DNA of 64,000 nucleotides from CAIWHR01 sp963773195 (GCA_963773195.1 CAVZAE010000008.1:62001-126000), one strand, 5' to 3'; positions 46,922-56,131 are shown, counted from the first letter of the stretch. A program made the numbers and translations. Notes: generated by a model not told the origin, from the sequence alone.

Positions 46922-47281
46922 AATGCGAACGGCGCGGTCAACATGCGCGTCACCGTCATCGGCTCGCAGATCACGCGGATGGGGTTCGCGGCGATCGCAA
47001 CGGACGCTACCCCGGGAGGCTCCATTCACGTCAACGTCCTGAACTCGACGATCAGCAACAACGCCAATGCGCTCCTGCATGGGCGCGGCATTGCGACCTT
47101 TACTTCGAACGTGATCCCCAACAATACGAACGCATTTGTCAACTGCGGCTCCGGGAACGTGCAGTCCTTCGGCTACGACGTCGGCGTCGGCAGCAATTCG
47201 GTCTACAATTTCAGCAATTCGGTGCTGCCCGCCGGGTGCACCGCGTTCATCACGACCCCCACGATTTTCAAGGGGTTGTGA
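46922..47281 (+). pseudogene. Beta-helix protein fragment (C-terminal piece)
   Basis: An open frame of about 120 codons (NANGAVNMRVTVIGSQITRM, then HVNVLNSTISNNANALLHGR) ends at a normal stop at 47281. The regular V/N/S-rich strand-turn pattern is that of right-handed parallel beta-helix proteins. The fragment has no start of its own and abuts the integrase-like piece. It is probably the C-terminal part of a truncated secreted or surface protein. Confidence 0.5.
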
Positions 47282-47390
47282 GGTCGTGCCGGCGGCGCTA
47301 TCGCACCGTGTGCGGTGGCGCCGGGCTGGCCGCTCGGCGGAAGGGACCGGGGCTGTCCGCGACCCCGCGGATCACGTCTCCACCGGCAGC

Positions 47391-47880
47391 GCGGGCAAAC
47401 GGCACGATCGCCGTCAACCTTCCGGGAAAATTCGATGTGGTCGTCCTGGAAGGGTTGTACATCTCAAATACGGGTACGGGCGTCAACATTACGGGGTCCG
47501 GGCGAACGGAATTACGCAGGTTGCGGCTCGAAGGAAACGGCACCGGGATCAACGTCAACTCAGCCACCGGCGCGGTAGTGCGTGCGAGCGACGTGGACAT
47601 CTACGGTCCCGGTTCCAACGGGGTCAACCTGACCGCAGCCGCCAATTCCAACGTGGTGACATTCGACCGACTTCGGATCGATGGCACGTATTTCGGCATC
47701 TGGGTTGCGGACCGTACGAACCTGACGGTTCGCGACTGCGTGATCACGGGTCGTTCAACAGATTCGAACGAGAACTATGGTGCCATCCTGAACCAGCCGA
47801 CCGTGGCGGCGAGCACATCCACCGTCATCGTCGAGGGCTGCCTGATTTCCAATTGGTACGCGGCATTTGGTATGCCGCTT
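47391..47880 (+). pseudogene. Second beta-helix protein fragment
   Basis: About 163 codons of beta-helix-type repeats (GTIAVNLPGKFDVVVLEGLY, VNITGSGRTELRRLRLEGNG, ATGAVVRASDVDIYGPGSNG, then FGIWVADRTNLTVRDCVITG) in a frame different from the previous fragment. No start or stop of its own: it enters from junk at 47.39 kb and changes into the solute-binding-protein remnant near 47.89 kb. Function lost. Confidence 0.5.
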
Positions 47881-47892
47881 AACAGCGGCGGC

Positions 47893-49418
47893 GGGGACCG
47901 ACCTCTATTCGACGCGGGTGACGAGCCACATCTTCGAGGCGCTGTACCAGTTCGACTATTTCGCCGTTCCTGCGAAGGTGATACCCGAACACCGCCGAGG
48001 CGATGCCGGTCGTCACCGACGGCGGCAAGACGTGGACGATCCGGCTGCAGAAGGGCATTCATTTCGCCGACGATCCCGTATTCAAGGGCAAGCCGCGCGA
48101 GCTCGTCGCCGGCGATTACGTCTACGCGATCAAGCGCCATCTCGATCCCAATCTGCGCACCGGCGGCAACCCGGCGCTCACCGAGCTCATCGTCGGCGCG
48201 CGCCCCGTCGTCGACGCCGCGCGCAAGCCCGGAGCGAAGCTCGACTACGACGCGCCGATCGAAGGACTGAAGCGCGCTCGACCGCTATACGCTGCAGATC
48301 CGGCTCGAACGCGGCGGACTACACGCTGCTCGAGCGGCTGGCGGGCATGCCGATGATGGCGGTCGCCCGCGAGGCCATCGAGGCGGCGGGCGCCGACGTG
48401 ATGACCCGGCCGGTCGGCACGGGTCCCTATCGGCTCAAGGAGTGGCGCAAGGCGTCGAAAGTCGATACTCGTCGCGAACCCGGGCTATCGAACGATCGCG
48501 CTATCCGCCGAAAGCGCCGATCCGCAGCACAAGGCGCTGGTCGACGCGATGCGCGGCAAGGCGCTGCCGCAGATCGGTACGATCGACATCAGCATCATCG
48601 AAGAATCGCAGCCGGAGCTTCTCGCGTTCATGCAAGGGCGACCTCGATCTGATGCTGCTCGGCGGGCGACGACGTCGAAGCGCGTGCTCGAAAACGGCAA
48701 GGTCAAGCCCGAGTTCGCGAAGAAGGGCATCCAGCACCTGCGCTTCGGCGCGCCGTCGGTAACGTTCACGTACTTCAACATGGACGATCCGGTCGTCGGC
48801 GGTTACTCGAACGCGCAGGTCGCGCTGCGCCGCGCGATCGGGATGGGCTTCGACATCGGCGAATTCATCCGCGTCCTCTTCGCACGGCAACGCGCTGCCC
48901 GCGAACCAGCTGTTGCCGCCCGGGGTCAACGGTCACGACCCGAGCGGTGCCGCCGAAGTCGCTTTACGATCCCGCAGCGGCGCGCGCGCTCCTCGATCGC
49001 TTCGGGTTCAAGGACGTCGACGGCGACGGCTATCGCGAGAGGACCCGACGGCAAGCCGCTGACGGTCGTGCGCGGCACGCTGCCCGAATCGTGGTACCGC
49101 GACGCCGATACGCTGTGGAAGAAGAACATGGACGCGATCGGCATCCGGATGCAGATCAACCAGCAGACGTTCGCCGAGCTCCTCAACCTGTCCCGCGCCG
49201 GCAAGCTGCCGATGTTCAACCTGGGCTACCGCTCGCTCGAGCCCTCCGGCTACCAGATCCTGCAGACGCTCTGGAGCAAGGAGAAGCGCGATACCAACCC
49301 GTCGGGCTTCAACCGTCCCGAGTACGACGCCGCGTACGAAGAGTTCGTGCGCACGCCTGCGCGGCCCTGAACGGACGGCGCTCGCGCGCAAGATGTCGGA
49401 GCTGTCGCAGGCATGGAT
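47893..49418 (+). pseudogene. Extracellular solute-binding protein family 5 (DppA/OppA-like), multiply frameshifted
   Basis: The reading of a peptide/nickel-type ABC binding protein can be followed only by changing frame at least six times: DLYSTRVTSHIFEALYQFDY (from 47915), AEAMPVVTDGGKTWTIRLQK (from about 47998), ADYTLLERLAGMPMMAVARE (from about 48310), VDAMRGKALPQIGTIDISII (about 48540), VLENGKVKPEFAKKGIQHLR (about 48680), then DGKPLTVVRGTLPESWYRDA (about 49050) to the end RTALARKMSELSQAWMP near 49418. The signal peptide and N-terminus are missing. The C-terminus stops where uvrB antisense sequence begins. No permease or ATPase partners are nearby. Confidence 0.85.
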
Positions 49419-51440
49419 GCCGTGCACGCCGAACATCGCCTCCTTGAGCTGGAACAGCTTGTCGCGGAGCTGCGCGGCCTTCTCGAACTCGAGGTTCTTC
49501 GCGGCGTCGAGCATTTCCTTCTCGAGACGCTTCAGCTCGCGCTCGAGATCCTTCTCGGGCATCGACTCGTACTTCGCCTTGGTCTGCGCGGCGCGGAGCT
49601 GCTTCTTGCCCTCGTCGGCGTCGTACATCCCGTCGATCATGTCCTTGATCCGCTTCTGGACGCCCTGCGGCGTGATGCTCATCTTCTGGTTCCAGGCCAC
49701 CTGCTTCGCGCGGCGGCGCTCGGTCTCGCCGATCGCCGCCTTCATCGAGTCGGTCATCTTGTCGGCGTACAGGATCGCCATCCCATTGATGTGACGCGCC
49801 GCTCGGCCGATCGTCTGAATCAGCGAGCGCTCGGCGCGGAGGAAGCCCTCTTTGTCGGCGTCGAGGATTGCGACCAGCGACACTTCGGGGATATCGAGCC
49901 CTTCGCGCAGCAGGTTGATGCCGACCAACACGTCGAATTCGCCCAGCCGCAGGTCGCGGATGATCTCGACGCGCTCGACGGTGTCGATGTCCGAGTGCAG
50001 ATAGCGGACCTTGACGCCATGCTCGTTCAGGTAGTCGGTCAGGTCCTCCGCCATCCGTTTGGTCAGCGTGGTCACCAGCACCCGCTCGTTGCGTTCGACG
50101 CGGATGCCGATCTCGGACAGGAGATCGTCGACCTGAGTTTGCGCCGGCCGGACCTCGAGCATCGGGTCGACCAGGCCGGTCGGCCGCACCACCTGCTCCA
50201 CCACCTGCCCCGCATGCTTCTGCTCGTAGTCGGCCGGCGTGGCCGAAACGAAGACCGTCTGCGGCAGGAGCCGCTCGAACTCGTCGAAGCGGAGCGGCCG
50301 GTTGTCGAGTGCCGACGGCAAACGAAAACCGTAGTTGACGAGGTTTTCCTTCCGCGCGCGATCGCCACGGTACATGCCGCCCGTTTGTGGAATCGTCACG
50401 TGTGACTCGTCGATGAACATCAGGGATCGGCCCGGCAGGTAGTCGATCAGCGTCGGCGGCGGCTCACCAGCGTTGCGGCCCGACAAATGCCGTGAATAGT
50501 TCTCGATGCCCTTGCAGAATCCGATCTCGGTCATCATCTCGAGGTCGAAACGCGTCCGCTGCTCGATCCGCTGCGCCTCGATCAGCTTCACCTGCGAGAC
50601 GAAGAATTCCTTCTGCTGGGCGAGCTCGACCTTGATCGCCTCGATCGCGTTGAGCACCTTATGCCGCCCTGTCACATAGTGGCTGGACGGGAACACGGTG
50701 AACCGGCCGATCCGCTGCTTGATGTGGCCCGTCAACGGATCGAAGAGCTGCAGCGACTCGACCTCGTCGTCGAACAGGGACAGTCGCAGCGCGTTCTCCG
50801 CATGCTCGGCGGGGAAGATGTCGAGAACCTCACCGCGCACCCTGAACGTGCCGCGCCGGAAATCGGCCTCGTTGCGCGTGTACTGCATCTCGGTCAGCCG
50901 CTTGATCGCATCGCGCTGGGTGAGCTTGTCGCCCTCCTTCACGTGCAGGATCATGCTGTGGTACTCGGAGGGGTCGCCGATACCGTAGATCGCCGACACC
51001 GTCGCGACGATCACGCAATCGGGACGCTCGAGGATCGCCTTGGTCGCGGACAGACGCATCTGCTCGATGTGCTCATTGATCGTCGAGTCTTTCTCGATAT
51101 AGAGGTCGCGCGAGGGAACGTACGCCTCGGGCTGGTAGTAGTCGTAGTAGCTGACAAAGTACTCGACCGAGTTGTTCGGGAAGAACTCGCGGAACTCCGC
51201 GTAGAGCTGCGCCGCCAGCGTCTTGTTCGGCGCAAGGACGAGGGCGGGACGCCCCGTGCGGGCGATGACGTTCGCCATCGTGTACGTCTTCCCCGATCCC
51301 GTGACGCCCAATAGCGTCTGGAACGAGAGCCCGTCGCTCAAGCCCGAGATGAGCTTGTCGATCGCCTCGGGCTGGTCGCCCGACGGCTCGAAAGGCTTGT
51401 GCAGCTCGTAAGGACTGCCAGGAAACGTAGAGACGATCAT
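49008..51440 (-). CDS. uvrB: Excinuclease ABC subunit B, with 139-aa read-through tail
   Basis: Damage-verification helicase of nucleotide excision repair. From ATG at 51440 the first 671 residues are a normal UvrB: Walker A GVTGSGKT at about 45-52, the beta-hairpin SYYDYYQPEAYVPSRD, the helicase motifs and the C-terminal UVR domain (LEREL...EKAAQLRDKLFQLKEAMFG) ending near 49428. The frame then stays open for 139 more codons to a stop at 49008, reading antisense through the dead solute-binding-protein gene. The tail has no relation to UvrB and is Arg/Val/Leu-rich. It is best seen as loss of the native stop by a deletion. It probably shares a transcript with the ABC exporter upstream (37 bp gap). 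Confidence 0.93.
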   Translation of the reverse strand: MIVSTFPGSPYELHKPFEPSGDQPEAIDKLISGLSDGLSFQTLLGVTGSGKTYTMANVIARTGRPALVLAPNKTLAAQLYAEFREFFPNNSVEYFVSYYDYYQPEAYVPSRDLYIEKDSTINEHIEQMRLSATKAILERPDCVIVATVSAIYGIGDPSEYHSMILHVKEGDKLTQRDAIKRLTEMQYTRNEADFRRGTFRVRGEVLDIFPAEHAENALRLSLFDDEVESLQLFDPLTGHIKQRIGRFTVFPSSHYVTGRHKVLNAIEAIKVELAQQKEFFVSQVKLIEAQRIEQRTRFDLEMMTEIGFCKGIENYSRHLSGRNAGEPPPTLIDYLPGRSLMFIDESHVTIPQTGGMYRGDRARKENLVNYGFRLPSALDNRPLRFDEFERLLPQTVFVSATPADYEQKHAGQVVEQVVRPTGLVDPMLEVRPAQTQVDDLLSEIGIRVERNERVLVTTLTKRMAEDLTDYLNEHGVKVRYLHSDIDTVERVEIIRDLRLGEFDVLVGINLLREGLDIPEVSLVAILDADKEGFLRAERSLIQTIGRAARHINGMAILYADKMTDSMKAAIGETERRRAKQVAWNQKMSITPQGVQKRIKDMIDGMYDADEGKKQLRAAQTKAKYESMPEKDLERELKRLEKEMLDAAKNLEFEKAAQLRDKLFQLKEAMFGVHGIHACDSSDILRASAVRSGPRRRAHELFVRGVVLGTVEARRVGIALLLAPERLQDLVAGGLERAVAQVEHRQLAGAGQVEELGERLLVDLHPDADRVHVLLPQRIGVAVPRFGQRAAHDRQRLAVGSSRDSRRRRRP

Positions 51441-51477
51441 GAGATTCCGGATAAATGCCGGAGCGCGGCCGAACCGG

Positions 51478-53310
51478 TCATTGTACTGCCAACCCTACGT
51501 CCGGCGCGACGGCAGTCGCAGCCGCGCCGCCGCCGGCGCCAAACTGCAGGGTGGCAAGGCGGGCATAGAGCGCGTTGCCGGCCACGAGGTCGTTGTGCGT
51601 GCCCGCGGCGACGATCCGGCCGCGATCCATCACGACGATCCGGTCGGCGTGCCGCACGGTAGCGAGACGGTGCGCGATGATCAGCACGGTCCGTCCCGCC
51701 ATCAACCGTTCGAGCGCGAGCTGCACGACGCGCTCGCTCTCGGCGTCGAGTGAGCTCGTCGCCTCGTCGAGGAGCAGGATCGGCCGGTCGGCGAGGATGG
51801 CGCGGGCAATCGCGAGGCGCTGGCGCTGGCCCCCGGACAGGCGCACGCCGCGCTCGCCCAGCTCGCTCTCATACTGCTGCGGCAGCTCGGCAATGAACTC
51901 GGCGGCGTACGCGGCCTCGCATGCGGCCCGGACTTCCGCCACCGTGGCGTCCGGTCTTCCGTAGCGGACATTCTCGAGCACGCTCGTCGCAAAGATGACC
52001 GGATCCTGCGGCACGACCGCGAGGCGAGCGCGGACATCGGCCGGGTCGGCGGCGCGGAGGTCGACGCCGTCGATTCGCACGGCGCCGCTCTGCGGGTCGT
52101 AGAACCGGAGCAGGAGCTGGAATACCGTCGTCTTGCCCGCGCCCGACGGCCCTACCAGTGCGACGTTCTCGCCCGGGCTCACGTCGAGCGTGAATCCGTC
52201 GAGCGCCGGCGTATCCGGCCGCGACGGATAGCGAAACGTGACAGCGTCGAACGCGAGCGTGCCGCGCGCGGGCGACGGCAGCGGTACCGGGTTCGCCGGC
52301 GCGGCGATTCCCGGCTCGATCGCGAGCAACTCGAACACCCGCTCGGTCGCTCCGGCGGCTCGCTGGAGATCGCCCACGACCTCGCTGATCGTCGCGACCG
52401 CGCCGGCGACGATGACCGCGTAGAAAACGAACGCTGACAGCTGACCCGCACTGATCCGCCCCGCGACCACGTCGTGGCCACCAATCCAGAGGATGATCCC
52501 AATCGCGCCGAAGACGAGCACGATCACGGCGGCGACCAGCGTGGCGCGCTGGCGGATCCGGGCGCGGGCGGTCTCGAACGCCGCCTCGACGCGCTTGCCG
52601 AAATCGCGCCGATCGACCGGTTCGTGTCCGTAGGCTTGAACGGTGCGGATCTCGTGCAACGCTTCGTCGACGTAGGCGCCGACGTCGCCCACCCGATCCT
52701 GGCTCGCGCGCGCGAGCTTTCGCACCCGCCGCCCGAAGAGCACGATCGGCGCGACCACGACCGGCACGCCAGCAAGCACGAGCAGCGTCAGTTTCGCGCT
52801 CGTGATCGCGAGCATCACGATCCCGCCGATCAAGAGCAGCAGGTTGCGCACCGCCATCGACACGCTCGAGCCGATCACGGTTTCGAGCAGAGACGTATCG
52901 TTGGTCACGCGGGAGATAGCGTCGCCGGTACGCGCGAGCTCGAACCAGCCCGGCGGCAGCCGCAGCAGATGGTCGAAGACTGCACGCCGCAGGTCCGCCG
53001 TCACGCGTTCGCCGAGCCATGAAACGAAGTAGTAGCGGGTGAACGTCGCGGCGGCCATCACGACGATGATGGCGAGCAGCAGCGCGAGCATCCGATCAAG
53101 CTCCGCGGCGTTGCCCGCCGCAAAGCCGCGATCGATCACGCTCTTGAGCCCCTGCCCGACGGCGAGCACGGCACCGGCCGCGAACAGGAGCGCGACCGCG
53201 GCGGCCAACACCTGCCGTCGGTAGGGGCGCAGAAACACGCCGATGCGGGCGAGCGTCCGGAGCGCCGTGACCGGAGGCAGCTTGGGGGCGGTGTCGGAGA
53301 CGGATGCCAA
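51478..53310 (-). CDS. MsbA-like ABC exporter (fused membrane and ATPase domains)
   Basis: 610-aa half-transporter with an N-terminal six-helix exporter domain (about 25-320) and a C-terminal ATPase domain (about 360-600). Walker A is GPSGAGKTT, the signature LSGGQRQRLAIARA and Walker B ILLLDEATSSLD. Family members export lipid A, lipids or drugs; the substrate is not clear from sequence, and it is not adjacent to lpxK, so calling it msbA is not justified. It lies upstream of uvrB on the same strand and diverges from the DUF421 gene. Confidence 0.92.
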   Translation of the reverse strand: MASVSDTAPKLPPVTALRTLARIGVFLRPYRRQVLAAAVALLFAAGAVLAVGQGLKSVIDRGFAAGNAAELDRMLALLLAIIVVMAAATFTRYYFVSWLGERVTADLRRAVFDHLLRLPPGWFELARTGDAISRVTNDTSLLETVIGSSVSMAVRNLLLLIGGIVMLAITSAKLTLLVLAGVPVVVAPIVLFGRRVRKLARASQDRVGDVGAYVDEALHEIRTVQAYGHEPVDRRDFGKRVEAAFETARARIRQRATLVAAVIVLVFGAIGIILWIGGHDVVAGRISAGQLSAFVFYAVIVAGAVATISEVVGDLQRAAGATERVFELLAIEPGIAAPANPVPLPSPARGTLAFDAVTFRYPSRPDTPALDGFTLDVSPGENVALVGPSGAGKTTVFQLLLRFYDPQSGAVRIDGVDLRAADPADVRARLAVVPQDPVIFATSVLENVRYGRPDATVAEVRAACEAAYAAEFIAELPQQYESELGERGVRLSGGQRQRLAIARAILADRPILLLDEATSSLDAESERVVQLALERLMAGRTVLIIAHRLATVRHADRIVVMDRGRIVAAGTHNDLVAGNALYARLATLQFGAGGGAAATAVAPDVGLAVQ

Positions 53311-53466
53311 GGGTGAGACGTGCGGCCAGGCGGTTTACCCCCGGGTTGGCAGGGGCGTCCGCTGACGTTAGCCTTCGGGGCGCGAATTGTCGAGAACGTG
53401 GGGCCGCACCGCGTTCCACACAAGCGCCCCGCGTTCCTTGTCTTGCTTCGCACCCCGGAGGCCCTG

Positions 53467-53994
53467 ATGGCCGAGTTTCTCTCGATGTTCCAGTTGGATT
53501 CGGGCCACCCGTGGTGGCATTTCGTCGTCCGCGCCGCGATCGTCTACCTTTTCCTGCTCTTCGCCCTCCGGCTGCTCGGGAGCCGCCCGCTCGCGCAGTT
53601 GAGCAAGTTCGATGTGATCCTGCTCATGGTCCTGGCCAACGCGGTCCAGAATGCGATGAACGCCGGCGACAATTCCGTGCTCGCTGGCGTGTTGCTCGCC
53701 GTAACGCTGATGGTGATGAACCACGTCCTGCACCGGTTCGTGTTCCGTCATCATCGGCTCGAGGCCCTGATCGAAGGCTCCCCGCAGGTGCTGATCCACA
53801 ACGGTCAGGTCGTGCCCGCCGTCGCCGCGTCCGCCAATCTCACCGAGGAGGACATCCGGGCCGAGCTGCGCAAGGCGGGCGTCGCCGATCCCGCCGCCGT
53901 GCGCTGGGCGATCCTCGAGGCGGACGGTCACATCAGTGTCATCCCCCATCACACCGTCGCGGAGGCCGGCGGCGGACGGCTCACGAAGGTATAA
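53467..53994 (+). CDS. DUF421 (YetF/YcaP-type) membrane protein
   Basis: 175-aa protein of the DUF421 family: three N-terminal membrane helices (about 20-95, including the RLLGSRPLAQLSKFDVILLM segment) and a C-terminal soluble domain (LIEGSPQVLIHNGQVV, LTEEDIRAELRKAGV, VRWAILEADGHISVI). No enzymatic function is known. ATG at 53467 is chosen because it begins the first helix; upstream in-frame codons have no coding character. It starts 30 bp before the aminotransferase and diverges from the ABC exporter. Confidence 0.88.
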   Translation: MAEFLSMFQLDSGHPWWHFVVRAAIVYLFLLFALRLLGSRPLAQLSKFDVILLMVLANAVQNAMNAGDNSVLAGVLLAVTLMVMNHVLHRFVFRHHRLEALIEGSPQVLIHNGQVVPAVAASANLTEEDIRAELRKAGVADPAAVRWAILEADGHISVIPHHTVAEAGGGRLTKV

Positions 53995-54023
53995 TGCGCT
54001 GTTGTTAACTGCTCGGTCCCCGC

Positions 54024-55241
54024 ATGAACGCCCCGCTGCCGAACTCGCTGCTCGCGACCGTCGAGCTGGCGCCCAAGGATCCGATTCTCGGCGTTTCCGA
54101 GGCCTACCTCGCGGACACGAATCCACGCAAGGTCAACCTCGGTGTCGGCGTCTACACCGACGAGACCGGAAAAATCCCGTTGCTCGAGTGCGTCAAGCGC
54201 GCGGAGCGCGAACTGACCGATCGGGCGTCGCCGCGCGGCTACCTTCCCATCGACGGCATCGCCGACTACGACAGTGCGGTGCGTTCCATGGTGCTGGGAG
54301 CAAACAGCGATGCGATCGCCTCGCGCCGCGCCGTGACGGTACAGGCGTTGGGCGGCACCGGCGGCCTCAAGATCGGCGCCGACTTCCTCCGCAAGTTCGC
54401 GCCTGCCGCAAAGGTCTGGATCAGCGACCCCAGCTGGGAAAACCACCGCGCACTGTTCGAGGGCGCAGGCTTCACCGTCGAGACTTATCCTTACTACGAC
54501 ACGAAGACGCGCGGCCTCGATTTCGACGGGATGATGGCCACGCTTGGCGGGCTCCCGCCCGGCGCCATCGTCGTGTTGCACGCTTGCTGCCACAACCCGA
54601 CCGGCGCCGATCCGACGCCCGAGCAATGGGCCAAGATCCTGGAGGTTGTTCGCTCTCGCGGTCTCGTGCCGTTCCTCGACATCGCCTACCAGGGCTTCGC
54701 CGACGGCATCGACGCCGACGGCGCGGTAGTCCGCAGCTTCGCGGCGACGCCGGGACCGTTGTTCGTGTCGACGTCGTTCTCCAAATCATTCTCACTCTAC
54801 GGCGAGCGGATCGGTGCGCTGACGGTCATCACCGGCGACGACGGCGAGGCGGCGCGCGTGCTCTCGCAGCTCAAGCGCGCCATCCGCGCCAATTACTCGA
54901 CGCCGCCGACGCACGGCGGCCAGATCGTGACGGCCGTGCTCAAGTCACCGGAGCTCCGCGCGTTATGGGAGGCCGAGCTTGCGTCCATGCGCGACCGCAT
55001 CAAGCTGATGCGCGCGATGCTGGTCGAGCGCTTGCACGAGCGCATGCCCGATGCGGATTTCCGGTTCATGCTGCGGCAGCGAGGGATGTTCTCGTATTCG
55101 GGATTGACCAAGGAGCAGGTCGGCCGCCTGCGCTCGGAATTCTCCGTCTACGCAATCGATACGGGACGCATCTGCGTGGCCGCGCTCAACGCGAAGAACG
55201 TCGACCACGTGGCAACCGCGATCGCCGCGGTCGCGAAGTGA
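54024..55241 (+). CDS. Aromatic/aspartate aminotransferase (class I)
   Basis: 405-aa PLP enzyme of the AspC/TyrB type. The Schiff-base lysine is in SFSKSFSLYGERIG, the aspartate contacting the pyridine nitrogen is D in PFLDIAYQGFADG, and CHNPTGADPTPEQW is the standard preceding motif. It would interconvert aspartate, tyrosine or phenylalanine with 2-oxoglutarate; sequence alone does not decide between TyrB and AspC. It follows the DUF421 gene by 29 bp and lies just upstream of the tRNA pair. Confidence 0.93.
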   Translation: MNAPLPNSLLATVELAPKDPILGVSEAYLADTNPRKVNLGVGVYTDETGKIPLLECVKRAERELTDRASPRGYLPIDGIADYDSAVRSMVLGANSDAIASRRAVTVQALGGTGGLKIGADFLRKFAPAAKVWISDPSWENHRALFEGAGFTVETYPYYDTKTRGLDFDGMMATLGGLPPGAIVVLHACCHNPTGADPTPEQWAKILEVVRSRGLVPFLDIAYQGFADGIDADGAVVRSFAATPGPLFVSTSFSKSFSLYGERIGALTVITGDDGEAARVLSQLKRAIRANYSTPPTHGGQIVTAVLKSPELRALWEAELASMRDRIKLMRAMLVERLHERMPDADFRFMLRQRGMFSYSGLTKEQVGRLRSEFSVYAIDTGRICVAALNAKNVDHVATAIAAVAK

Positions 55242-55253
55242 TCGGCCCCCGCT

Positions 55254-55281
55254 TTGACAGGAAGGCGAAATCCGATATAAT
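55254..55281 (+). promoter_or_regulatory. Consensus promoter of the tRNA genes
   Basis: TTGACA (55254-55259) and TATAAT (55276-55281), both perfect, separated by 16 bp. Transcription would start near 55288, 9 nt before tRNA-Gly. Confidence 0.85.
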
Positions 55282-55296
55282 TCAACGCTGTTCAAT

Positions 55297-55372
55297 GCGG
55301 GAATAGCTCAGTTGGTAGAGCGCAACCTTGCCAAGGTTGAGGTCGCGAGTTCGAGACTCGTTTCCCGCTCCA
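55297..55372 (+). tRNA. tRNA-Gly (anticodon GCC)
   Basis: 76 nt including encoded CCA. The acceptor stem GCGGGAA/TTCCCGC pairs fully, the D arm is GCTCAGTTGGTAGAGC, the anticodon loop TTGCCAA has GCC at 55330-55332, and the T arm is GCGAG-TTCGAGA-CTCGT with one G-T pair. It has its own consensus promoter. Confidence 0.97.
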
Positions 55373-55381
55373 ATATCCTCC

Positions 55382-55415
55382 CGGGAGAGCCCGTAAGACC
55401 GTAGTGGCTCTCCCG
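55382..55415 (+). terminator. Hairpin between tRNA-Gly and tRNA-Cys
   Basis: CGGGAGAGCC (55382-55391) pairs perfectly with GGCTCTCCCG (55406-55415) across a 14-nt loop and is followed by TTTCGTTT. It could end part of the tRNA-Gly transcripts or mark a processing site in a two-tRNA precursor. Confidence 0.6.
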
Positions 55416-55453
55416 TTTCGTTTGGTCCGCGCGCCCTGCACGCGGCGCTGCCC

Positions 55454-55527
55454 GGCGGGGTGGCAGAGTGGTCATGCAGCGGCCTGCAAAGCCGTCTACG
55501 CCGGTTCGATTCCGACCCCCGCCTCCA
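55454..55527 (+). tRNA. tRNA-Cys (anticodon GCA)
   Basis: 74 nt with encoded CCA. The acceptor stem is GGCGGGG/CCCCGCC with discriminator T, and the anticodon GCA is at 55496-55498 in CTGCAAA. The T stem GCCGG/CCGAC carries one C-A mismatch at positions 50-64. A second copy of the last 26 nt occurs at 62854-62879. Confidence 0.95.
55502..55527 (+). repeat. tRNA-Cys 3' end, left copy of direct repeat
   Basis: The T-arm and 3' acceptor of tRNA-Cys (C, GGTTCGATTCCGACC, CCCGCCTCCA) recur at 62854-62879 with one mismatch (C55518 against T62870). Such pairs are the usual footprint of integration at a tRNA 3' end. Confidence 0.6.
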
Positions 55528-55839
55528 CTGCCTTCTATGTCGGCCTGAGCCGCCCGCGTTCGCCCTTCCGTTACAAGAGTCTCGGCGGCCCGCGTCCGCT
55601 TGGCCCGGTTGGTCTACGTGCGGCGCCCTCGCGATCCCGACCCTTCGCTACTCGATCCGTCGCTCGTAGCGATGAGCCCGTTGGCGTTCTTGCTTTCGGG
55701 CTTTGAGCCGTATTGACGAGCGCGAATACGCACAAAGCTGGTTGGTGCGAGCGACTAGCAACCGCGCCGTACCCGTGCGGCGCCGAAAGGAGTACGCTTC
55801 CCCGAGACCCGAACTCAGATTTCGGGCGAGGGAGGAGAC
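55528..55839. other. Intergenic after tRNA-Cys, no gene seen
   Basis: 312 bp without coding evidence. CCCGAA and TTCGGG (about 55813-55830) could form a short hairpin just before the next gene's ribosome-binding site. I see no integrase. Confidence 0.4.
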
Positions 55840-56112
55840 ATGATCTCCGAATTGAGGGAGCGTCTTGCCTCGGCCCCCGACACCGACGGCGAGCACGCGC
55901 TAGTGAGACTCTCCATCATCGCGGTCGTTCTCTACACGCTGTTTGTAGCGCCGGAGAATGGCTGGTCCCAGGACGAAATTCTTGTGGCGTCCGGCGTGTC
56001 CGGATTCTTCGGCATCGCCATAGGGATCTTTATCTCGATCTGCGTTCGACCCCATAAAGCGACTAGCGGCCGCCGCGAGACACGAGAGTTGCTGCGCGTC
56101 ATAGGGAACTGA
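55840..56112 (+). CDS. 90-aa two-helix membrane protein, maybe a truncated sensor
   Basis: Starts at ATG 55840 with a strong GGGAGGAG site 3-10 nt upstream. Two hydrophobic helices are seen (LVRLSIIAVVLYTLFVA, about 21-37, and VSGFFGIAIGIFISICV, about 53-69), then a short basic tail ending LRVIGN. The N-terminal pattern EHALVRLSIIAVV recalls the membrane input part of RpfC-like sensor kinases, where the text would continue into more helices and a kinase. If so this is a remnant. It could equally be a small accessory membrane protein of the following channel gene, which starts 20 bp later. Confidence 0.5.
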   Translation: MISELRERLASAPDTDGEHALVRLSIIAVVLYTLFVAPENGWSQDEILVASGVSGFFGIAIGIFISICVRPHKATSGRRETRELLRVIGN

Positions 56113-56131
56113 CTGGAAAGACGTAGCGACG

